From positions 1 to 12,866 of the forward strand of contig JAMOVZ010000353.1 of assembly GCA_027061865.1 (NCBI GenBank): a stretch of DNA of 12,866 nt. The letters run 5' to 3'. The stretch is from Desulfobacterales bacterium (GTDB lineage Bacteria; Desulfobacterota; DSM-4660; Desulfatiglandales; Desulfatiglandaceae). The position numbers and the translations under genes are program-made. Shown here piece after piece: positions 8,052-12,866 of the stretch (position 1 is its first letter; every line of letters starts with the position of its first letter). The notes beneath the pieces are model-generated. The model was not told where the DNA came from. It ran no database searches and saw only the letters and a list, made by a program, of their open reading frames with translations.

Positions 8052-8126
8052 TATTTGCCGAAAACTTAAACACCTATCCACTAGTTTCATCGAGAAATAG
8101 GGCTCCCAACTTAAACCCGGCAAATC

Positions 8127-8154
8127 CCGGTCTTGACCATGTGAGGGGGACCGG
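8127..8154. repeat. 6-bp perfect inverted repeat in the pilT leader
   Basis: CCGGTC (8127-8132) and GACCGG (8149-8154) are perfect inverted arms separated by 16 bp. They lie in the 158-bp gap between the MocA-like gene and pilT, with no T-tract, so it is not a clear intrinsic terminator. It could be an operator or an mRNA hairpin; chance is also possible for arms this short. Confidence 0.25.
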
Positions 8155-8192
8155 AACCTTGGTGGGGAACCTCTGGATTAGCCTTGGCAAAG

Positions 8193-8876
8193 TCAGCTGT
8201 TTTTGTGGAAGGGCTTGATTAATTGGGCGTAATCTTCTGGAGTGTCGATATCGAGTTCTTTCACACCCGGGGGGGCGTGCCAAAAAAAGGCCGTGGCGTG
8301 ATGTTTTCGGAAAAGCTCCCTTCCACCCACGTCGCCCTTCAAGGAAATGAGCTCGCGGAAAAACTCCCGGCTGAAGATCACCGGGTGAGAGCGCTTTCCT
8401 TCAATCATCACTGCTCCAAGCGGAGCGCCGGATTCCAGATATGCTTGAAGGAAGGAGTCTATGAGAGTACGGTCAATATGGACCATGTCGGCCAACAGTA
8501 TCAACACATGATCGTACTCCTTTGATACATGCTCAAGCCCTACCTTAATAGAGCTGCTGAGGCCTTTTTCATATTCCCTATTGAGGACAACTGAAACCTT
8601 GGTTAGCTGAACCAGGTCAGAGATGCTGTCTTTGAGTCTCTGGGCCTCGTAACCAAGCACCACCACCACGTGCTGGACCGTGGAATAAATTGCCTCCGAG
8701 ATTATACGCCGGATCAGGGGGAGGCAAGGCTCCATTCCTCCCTGCCCGCTGTGTGGAGAGGAAGGCACTGGCAGCAATTGTTTCGGCCGGCCCATCCTCG
8801 TTCCCATTCCCGCTGCCAAAATTATGGCCGCCACCCTTTGGGAAGGATTAGTACAAGAGGGCTTGTTGGCACACAC
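8193..8876 (-). CDS. MocA-like nucleotidyltransferase (molybdenum cofactor cytidylyltransferase family)
   Basis: A 227-residue member of the MobA-like NTP-transferase superfamily. The nucleotide-binding loop is AAIILAAGMGTRMGRPKQLLP (residues 16-36, with Arg27 and Lys32 positioned as in the family). The acidic LLADMVHID, the EGKRSHPVIF strand, LKGDVGGRELF and the terminal ELDIDTPEDY are the usual COG2068/MocA landmarks. Characterised relatives transfer CMP to molybdopterin for xanthine-dehydrogenase-type enzymes. Because no molybdoenzyme or XdhC is in the window, the true acceptor is uncertain. It is slightly longer than typical (190-200) owing to a short N-terminal extension and residues ~37-49. 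The start is a GTG with a weak ribosome-binding site, 25 bp after the SpeD-like gene, so it is probably co-transcribed from the promoter at 9318-9346. The family assignment is firm; the exact substrate is inferred. Confidence 0.85.
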   Translation of the reverse strand: MCANKPSCTNPSQRVAAIILAAGMGTRMGRPKQLLPVPSSPHSGQGGMEPCLPLIRRIISEAIYSTVQHVVVVLGYEAQRLKDSISDLVQLTKVSVVLNREYEKGLSSSIKVGLEHVSKEYDHVLILLADMVHIDRTLIDSFLQAYLESGAPLGAVMIEGKRSHPVIFSREFFRELISLKGDVGGRELFRKHHATAFFWHAPPGVKELDIDTPEDYAQLIKPFHKNS

Positions 8877-8901
8877 TAGGAAGTACCCGCTGGGATGGCC
8901 G

Positions 8902-9285
8902 CTACATCCTTCGAGTTACATGGATATTAATTGAGCGGCCTTGGAAAAACTTTTTGGAGAAGGCTGCAACTTGGTCGGGGTCATAGGGTTTACAGCTAAA
9001 GATGTCGATATAGGCCGCGTTGGTGAGGTTGGCAAAGTGGCCTGAGATGAGCGAAGTCTCTATAAGCTGGATCATGGAATAGCCTGCCACCCGTTCGTCC
9101 TGGCCAAAGTGGACCACCTGGCATTCGCCAAATCTCCGCATACCGATAAGCTCGCACAATTCCACCACATATCGCCTGATTTGTTCGGCGCTTCGGATGA
9201 TTTTGGGGTTGCAGTCGTATATATCAAGGCTCGTGAGGATACCCCAGGGAGCAGGTTCTTTCTTGGGTGCAACTTGTCCTGCCAT
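8902..9285 (-). CDS. Divergent S-adenosylmethionine decarboxylase (SpeD/SpeH)-like pyruvoyl enzyme homologue
   Basis: A small cytoplasmic protein of 127 residues from the ATG at 9285, which has GGAGGAG 8 nt upstream; in-frame ATG (9303) and TTG (9309) starts are possible. Its C-terminal half aligns with bacterial AdoMet decarboxylase proenzymes: the VAGYSMIQLIETSLISGHF region (67-84) matches the VSG..ESHLxIH segment, and AAYIDIFSCKPYDP (90-103) matches YAAIDLFTC. Ser78, His83 and Cys98 have spacings of 5 and 15, the same as Ser63, His68 and Cys83 of the Thermotoga enzyme, so self-cleavage to a pyruvoyl group is plausible. The residue before the serine is Thr77 instead of Glu, and the conserved Trp-Pro-Glu after the histidine is missing, so the substrate may not be AdoMet. 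No spermidine synthase gene is nearby. It leads a likely two-gene unit with the MocA-like gene. Confidence 0.8.
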   Translation of the reverse strand: MAGQVAPKKEPAPWGILTSLDIYDCNPKIIRSAEQIRRYVVELCELIGMRRFGECQVVHFGQDERVAGYSMIQLIETSLISGHFANLTNAAYIDIFSCKPYDPDQVAAFSKKFFQGRSINIHVTRRM

Positions 9286-9317
9286 TTCAGCCACTCCTCC
9301 CATCACCAAAGCTATTC

Positions 9318-9346
9318 TTTTTAACCTGCTGCGCAGTATTTGTCAA
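9318..9346 (-). promoter_or_regulatory. Sigma-70 promoter for the SpeD-like gene
   Basis: On the minus strand a perfect TTGACA (9346-9341) is followed after 17 bp by TAAAAA (9323-9318), 4 of 6 to consensus. Transcription would begin near 9311, giving a short leader of about 25 nt that contains the GGAGGAG ribosome-binding site of the ATG at 9285. The fit in spacing and distance makes this a good candidate. Confidence 0.55.
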
Positions 9347-9383
9347 TAAAAAACCAGGCAAATCCGCCCGCCCTTCAATCGGC

Positions 9384-9412
9384 TTGACAATTCAATCCGG
9401 GCTCTGTTACAT
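9384..9412 (+). promoter_or_regulatory. Sigma-70 promoter for larC operon
   Basis: A perfect TTGACA (9384-9389) is followed after 17 bp by TTACAT (9407-9412), a weak -10 with 3 of 6 matches. It lies about 125 bp upstream of the larC ATG and 38 bp from the divergent -35 box of the SpeD-like gene. A weak -10 with a perfect -35 could indicate an activated promoter, but this is inference. Confidence 0.45.
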
Positions 9413-9477
9413 GGCTGGGATATGTTCCTCCTTGCTCATCTAGATTTAGATTTTCATTGCCATTTCTATATGTTTGC

Positions 9478-9498
9478 CCAAGAGAGTATTGTTCTTGG
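9478..9498. repeat. 6-bp perfect inverted repeat in the larC leader
   Basis: CCAAGA (9478-9483) and TCTTGG (9493-9498) are perfect inverted arms around a 9-nt loop, 40 bp before the larC ATG and downstream of the proposed promoter. There is no T-tract. It might be an operator or a leader hairpin; the arms are short enough to occur by chance. Confidence 0.25.
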
Positions 9499-9537
9499 TA
9501 TCCTTAAACACTTACCGGCCAGATTGGAACTCAATCC

Positions 9538-10785
9538 ATGAACGGGGAAGCGGTCAGCAAACAAAAAAAAGGAAAGTCATATTCTGTGGCATACCTTGAT
9601 TGCTTCAGTGGTGTTAGTGGCGATATGCTCCTTGGGGCCTTCATAGATGCGGGGATGGAATTTGAAGTACTCAAGGAGGCGGTCTCACTCCTCCCCCTTG
9701 AAGGATTCAGTATCCACTTGGGTCATGAAAAAAGGTGTGGAATAATCGGGACTCGTCTAAGGGTGGATGTGAAAGAGGGAGTTCAGCAAGCAAGAGGCCT
9801 TTACGAGATAAAAGACCTTATAGGCGCTTCCGGACTGGCCGAGGAGATCAAGGCACACAGTATCTCCATTTTTGAGCTGCTCGCCCAGGCCGAGGCCAAG
9901 GTGCACGGCTTAACCCCCGAACAGGTGCACTTCCATGAAGTCGGCGCAGTGGATTCCATTGTTGACATTGTGGGGGTGTGTGTCTCAGTGCATCATATGA
10001 ACATACAGAGCATATATGCTTCACCCCTTCCATTGGGAAAGGGATTTGTCAAAAGTGCCCATGGCACCCTTCCAATACCTGCCCCCGCCACCTTAGAGCT
10101 CCTAAAAGGAGTGCCTATTGAGGGGACCGGCCTTCCCTATGAGCTCGTAACCCCCACAGGGGCTGCAATTGTCAAGCACTTTGTAAAAACCTTCGGCCCT
10201 ATGCCTTCCATGGTGGTTGAGGAATCAGGCTGGGGAGCAGGCCAAAGGGATTTGCCCGACCGACCCAATCTCCTGAGAGTGCTCTTGGGAGGTCAGGGCG
10301 TGGAGCAAGCAGTTTCCCAAGAAATAGTTGCCATGCTTGAGACCAATATAGATGATGTAACCCCTGAAATTCTGGGGCATTTAATGGATACCCTCTTTGA
10401 GGCCGGGGCATTGGATGTGGCATTTCTTCCCATACAGATGAAAAAAAACAGGCCTGCATCGCAGGTTCAGGTTATGGCGCCTCCTCACTTGGTGGACTCT
10501 CTTGTGGAGGTAATCTTTGTCGAAACCCATACCCTGGGTATCAGGGTTAGCCATATCGGCAGAAGGGTGCTCAAGAGGGAGTTGATTACTGTTGAAAGCC
10601 CTTGGGGTGAAATGGTTGCGAAACGAATAACCCTGCCCAATGGGAGTAACATACTAAAACCCGAATATAGGGCTTGCAAGCACCTGGCCCTCAAGGCTCA
10701 GACACCCTTGCGAGAGGTAATGGATTGGGTTTCCAGCCTTAATTATTGCTGCCAGCCAAAAAGGGCAGATAGGGAAAATGGTTAA
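9538..10785 (+). CDS. larC: Nickel-pincer cofactor biosynthesis protein LarC (fused LarC1-LarC2)
   Basis: A 415-residue protein that in characterised bacteria inserts nickel into pyridinium-3,5-bisthiocarboxylic acid mononucleotide in a CTP-dependent reaction. This makes the cofactor of lactate racemase and related enzymes. The LarC1 part has YLDCFSGVSGDM (19-30), HFHEVGAVDSIVDIVG (131-146) and PTGAAIVK (206-213). The LarC2 part has ETNIDDVTPEILG (268-280), AFLPIQMKKNRP (295-306) and the ETHTLGIR segment (329-336). The two parts lie in one continuous frame, unlike Lactobacillus plantarum, where LarC1C2 needs a programmed frameshift. The ATG at 9538 has only a weak GGA upstream; a GTG at 9586 would start directly before AYLDCFSG and is a real alternative. 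It overlaps pgpA by 8 bp. No larA, larB or larE is in the window. Confidence 0.93.
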   Translation: MNGEAVSKQKKGKSYSVAYLDCFSGVSGDMLLGAFIDAGMEFEVLKEAVSLLPLEGFSIHLGHEKRCGIIGTRLRVDVKEGVQQARGLYEIKDLIGASGLAEEIKAHSISIFELLAQAEAKVHGLTPEQVHFHEVGAVDSIVDIVGVCVSVHHMNIQSIYASPLPLGKGFVKSAHGTLPIPAPATLELLKGVPIEGTGLPYELVTPTGAAIVKHFVKTFGPMPSMVVEESGWGAGQRDLPDRPNLLRVLLGGQGVEQAVSQEIVAMLETNIDDVTPEILGHLMDTLFEAGALDVAFLPIQMKKNRPASQVQVMAPPHLVDSLVEVIFVETHTLGIRVSHIGRRVLKRELITVESPWGEMVAKRITLPNGSNILKPEYRACKHLALKAQTPLREVMDWVSSLNYCCQPKRADRENG

Positions 10786-11311
10786 TCCATCCCATCAGCC
10801 TCTATCCTTGATCGAGGCGTTCAGGCGTTCAGGCTTTCTGGGAAAGGTGGCGGTATTGCTTGCAGGGTGGTTTTTCACCGGCCTTTTCCCCATTGCGCCG
10901 GGGACCTTTGCCACCGTTTGCGCCATACCCCTGGTTATGTTAACTGCCATTCAGCCGCCCCCCCTGAAGGCCATCTCATTATTGCTCCTTTTGGCTGTGG
11001 CCTTTTGGTCGGCCCACGAGGCTCAAGGGATAATGGGAGGAGAGGATCCATCCCAGGTGGTGATAGATGAGGTGGCCGGCTTCACAGTTACCATGCTGTT
11101 TTTGCCTCTTGGATGGGAGGGCCTCTTGGCGGGCTTTTTGCTTTTCAGGGCCTTTGATATCTTTAAACCCTTTCCCATAAGGTGGATTGAGAAAAGGGTT
11201 CCAGGAGGAGCAGGCATAGTGGTTGATGACTTGGCCGCAGGGCTATGCGGCGGGATCTTGGGTAAAATTCTATTTCTTATCATTGGGTCATTAGGGCGGA
11301 GGTTTGGATGA
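10778..11311 (+). CDS. pgpA: Phosphatidylglycerophosphatase A
   Basis: A 177-residue inner-membrane phosphatase that removes phosphate from phosphatidylglycerol phosphate in phosphatidylglycerol synthesis. It shows the PgpA signatures TGLFPIAPGTFAT (34-46), DPSQVVIDEVAGF (90-102) and the RAFDIFKPFPIRW to GIVVDDLAAG block (124-155), with hydrophobic membrane segments at about 25-40, 46-58, 64-78, 98-124 and 153-172. Length is normal for the family. The ATG lies within the last codons of larC (8-bp overlap) and has AGGG just upstream, so translation is probably coupled to larC. The gene stands before cinA, an order common in proteobacteria. PgpA is one of several unrelated PGP phosphatases; whether it is the only one here cannot be judged from this window. 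Confidence 0.94.
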   Translation: MVNPSHQPLSLIEAFRRSGFLGKVAVLLAGWFFTGLFPIAPGTFATVCAIPLVMLTAIQPPPLKAISLLLLLAVAFWSAHEAQGIMGGEDPSQVVIDEVAGFTVTMLFLPLGWEGLLAGFLLFRAFDIFKPFPIRWIEKRVPGGAGIVVDDLAAGLCGGILGKILFLIIGSLGRRFG

Positions 11312-11332
11312 AGACCCTCATGATGTTATATT
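11304..11332 (+). promoter_or_regulatory. Candidate internal promoter for cinA-thpR
   Basis: TTGGAT (11304-11309) is followed after 17 bp by TATATT (11327-11332, 5 of 6 to TATAAT). It overlaps the pgpA stop and lies 28 bp before the cinA start, in the most AT-rich stretch of this operon. It could let cinA, thpR and any downstream recA be expressed apart from larC-pgpA. Confidence 0.35.
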
Positions 11333-11360
11333 TAAATAAAGGCGGGTAGAAGGGAGGCTT

Positions 11361-12617
11361 ATGCAGGGCGAAATCATCACTATAGGCGATGAGCTGATCT
11401 CTGGTAAGACCCTGGATCTTAATGCCTGGTATGCCGCTGGAAAGCTCACCTCTTTAGGGCTCAAAGTCTGCCGCATCACTGTGGTTGGGGATGACTATGA
11501 GATGGTCTCCCAGAGCCTCAAAAGGGCCATGGAGGGGGCCAAGTTTATAATCGTCACCGGAGGGCTTGGCAGCACGGAAGATGACAAGACTTGCCAGATC
11601 GTTGCCAAGGCCCTGGACCGCCCCTTGTGCAGGGACAACCGCATGTATGAACTCATTAAGGGCCATGCAGAGGCCAGGGGCCTTAAGGTCAGCCCATCTC
11701 TTGAAAAGATGGCCTGGCTGCCTGATGGAGCCAAGATGATCAGCCCTGAGAAAGGTCCCTGCGGATTCCACCTGAAGGAAGGTGATGTGCACCTTTATTT
11801 CCTTCCTGGTGTGCCCCGTGAGATGCGTTATCTCATGGACAAGTTCGTGATTCCAGACCTGCTTGCCAAATACAAGGACCTTCCCGTTGTTCAATCCAGG
11901 GTGCTCAAGGTCTTCGGACTTACAGAGCCCGAGATCGCCGAGATATTCAAGCAGCTTGAAGGCAAGACCGGGGATGTGACCTTCGGCTTCTATCCCAAGT
12001 TCCCAGAACACCACATTATCCTGAGCCTGGCCCATAATGATGAGGCCCATGTGAAGGAGGAATTGGACCGGGTTCAGGGGCTTGTGGAGAAACTCCTGGG
12101 CCCACATCTTTTTGCCAAGGGAGATGAGACCTTGGAACAGGCAGTTGGGCGATTGCTAAAAAGGGAGGCAATGACCCTTGCCCTTGCTGAGTCCTGCACA
12201 GGGGGGCTTGTGGGCCACAGGGTCACAAATGTGAGCGGGAGCTCTGAATACTTTCAGGGATCTGTAGTATGCTATAGCAACAAGGCAAAAGAGGATCTGC
12301 TTGGCGTGAGCCCCCAGACCCTTGAACGCCATGGCGCCGTGAGCGGCCAGACTGCCCGCGAGATGGCAATAGGCGCAAAAAGGGCGCTTAGGGCGGATAT
12401 CGCTGTTGCCATCACAGGGATTGCGGGCCCAAGTGGGGGGAGCAAAGAAAAACCAGTGGGAACCGTTTATTTAGGGCTTGCTGGTGCTGAGGAGGTTATC
12501 TCCAAAAGGTACAGGTTCTTGGGCTCACGTAGGGAGATCAAGGCCCAGGCTGCGACAATGGCCCTGGATTGGGTGCGAAGATATGTCACAAAGACTCCGC
12601 TGCTTTCTGGCCTTTGA
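11361..12617 (+). CDS. cinA: CinA family protein: MoCF-like domain plus nicotinamide-nucleotide amidase domain
   Basis: A full-length 418-residue CinA. The N-terminal COG1058 domain (about 1-165, ADP-ribose pyrophosphatase activity in studied members) has EIITIGDELISGKTLDLNA, TGGLGSTEDD (66-75) and FLPGVPREM (147-155). A linker domain follows. The C-terminal PncC-type domain (about 255-410) deamidates NMN to nicotinate mononucleotide in pyridine nucleotide salvage; it has LAESCTGGL (275-283), TGIAGPSGG (352-360) and KPVGTVYLG (364-372). AGGGAGG lies 3 nt before the ATG. The usual TGGLGPT reads TGGLGST here, a mild departure. The gene follows pgpA by 49 bp and its end overlaps thpR by 35 bp. 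The name comes from competence-inducible operons; a role in competence here is not shown by the sequence. Confidence 0.95.
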   Translation: MQGEIITIGDELISGKTLDLNAWYAAGKLTSLGLKVCRITVVGDDYEMVSQSLKRAMEGAKFIIVTGGLGSTEDDKTCQIVAKALDRPLCRDNRMYELIKGHAEARGLKVSPSLEKMAWLPDGAKMISPEKGPCGFHLKEGDVHLYFLPGVPREMRYLMDKFVIPDLLAKYKDLPVVQSRVLKVFGLTEPEIAEIFKQLEGKTGDVTFGFYPKFPEHHIILSLAHNDEAHVKEELDRVQGLVEKLLGPHLFAKGDETLEQAVGRLLKREAMTLALAESCTGGLVGHRVTNVSGSSEYFQGSVVCYSNKAKEDLLGVSPQTLERHGAVSGQTAREMAIGAKRALRADIAVAITGIAGPSGGSKEKPVGTVYLGLAGAEEVISKRYRFLGSRREIKAQAATMALDWVRRYVTKTPLLSGL

Positions 12618-12866
12618 GCTGCCATCTCCCGTGAGGGAAGTGTTAGGAGGGCTTTTGGCAGATTTCAAGAAGAGCCCTTTGGATGTGAGATGGGTCAGGC
12701 CTCAAAATATCCATCTAACAGTGGTGTTTCTGGGCAATGTGGCCCAGGGCTCATTGGGCGATCTCCAAAGGGTGGTGGAGAAGACTTGCCGCAAATACGG
12801 CCCATTTGAGGCCGAGCTAACCGGTCTTGGTTTTTTTGGCTCTAGGAGGGCCCCACGTGTTCTTTG
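12583..12866 (+). CDS. thpR: RNA 2',3'-cyclic phosphodiesterase ThpR (2'-5' RNA ligase family), 3'-truncated
   Basis: A frame opens at the ATG at 12583 inside the end of cinA (35-bp overlap, different frame) and runs off the right edge after 94 complete residues. It reads SQRLRCFLAFELPSPV at the start, RWVRPQNIHLTVVFLGNV at 36-53 with the first HxTx motif (HLTV, 44-47), and ELTGLGFFGSRRAPRVL at the end. These are standard landmarks of the LigT/ThpR 2H phosphoesterase family, which opens 2',3'-cyclic RNA ends. The second HxTx motif would lie beyond the window. Full family length is about 180-190 residues, so roughly half is present. The overlap suggests coupling to cinA. In many bacteria this cluster continues directly into recA, which is therefore the expected next gene. 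Confidence 0.92.
   Translation, partial: MSQRLRCFLAFELPSPVREVLGGLLADFKKSPLDVRWVRPQNIHLTVVFLGNVAQGSLGDLQRVVEKTCRKYGPFEAELTGLGFFGSRRAPRVL

Noticed and set aside
8074..8283. 69-residue minus-strand frame in the pilT leader
   Set aside because: It overlaps the end of the mocA-like gene in another frame, has no ribosome-binding site or family features, and ends at the GTG of the longer pilT frame.

Overview
This 12.9-kb window is a dense stretch of bacterial chromosome. It has moderate GC, short intergenic gaps, strong purine-rich ribosome-binding sites and occasional TTG/GTG starts. Family content suggests a Gram-negative anaerobe of the Desulfobacterota (old Deltaproteobacteria) type: a PilT ATPase followed by a MshEN/receiver/DUF4388 signalling protein, a small divergent AdoMet-decarboxylase-like protein, LarC, and a pgpA-cinA-thpR run. 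The lineage is an inference from gene content. I see no tRNA, rRNA, CRISPR array, insertion sequence or phage gene.

Layout. (1) 1-566, minus: 5' part of a PAS-domain sensor protein, probably a histidine kinase, cut by the window edge. (2) 567-885: a 319-bp divergent intergenic region. (3) 886-4455, plus: dnaE, the replicative DNA polymerase III alpha subunit, with an apparently intact PHP metal site. (4) 4483-8034, minus: a three-gene unit transcribed toward dnaE. It consists of pilT, then a 684-residue protein built from MshEN, two degenerate receivers, a degenerate HD-like segment and DUF4388, then a 161-residue protein made of an internally duplicated beta-rich domain. The last two gene junctions overlap, so the unit is almost certainly co-transcribed. 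(5) 8193-9285, minus: a SpeD-like pyruvoyl-enzyme homologue followed after 25 bp by a MocA-like nucleotidyltransferase. (6) 9286-9537: a divergent promoter region with a perfect TTGACA box on each strand. (7) 9538-12866, plus: larC, pgpA, cinA and thpR (cut by the right edge). This is a tightly packed housekeeping operon that in many bacteria continues into recA.

How they fit. The dnaE and pgpA-cinA-thpR genes are core functions. The pilT unit looks like type IV pilus retraction coupled to a scaffold-type regulator whose signalling domains have nearly all lost their catalytic residues. This is the best candidate for something undescribed here. The second is the SpeD-like protein: it keeps the Ser-His-Cys catalytic spacing of AdoMet decarboxylase exactly, but has a changed cleavage flank and lacks the conserved Trp-Pro-Glu segment after the histidine, so its substrate is open.
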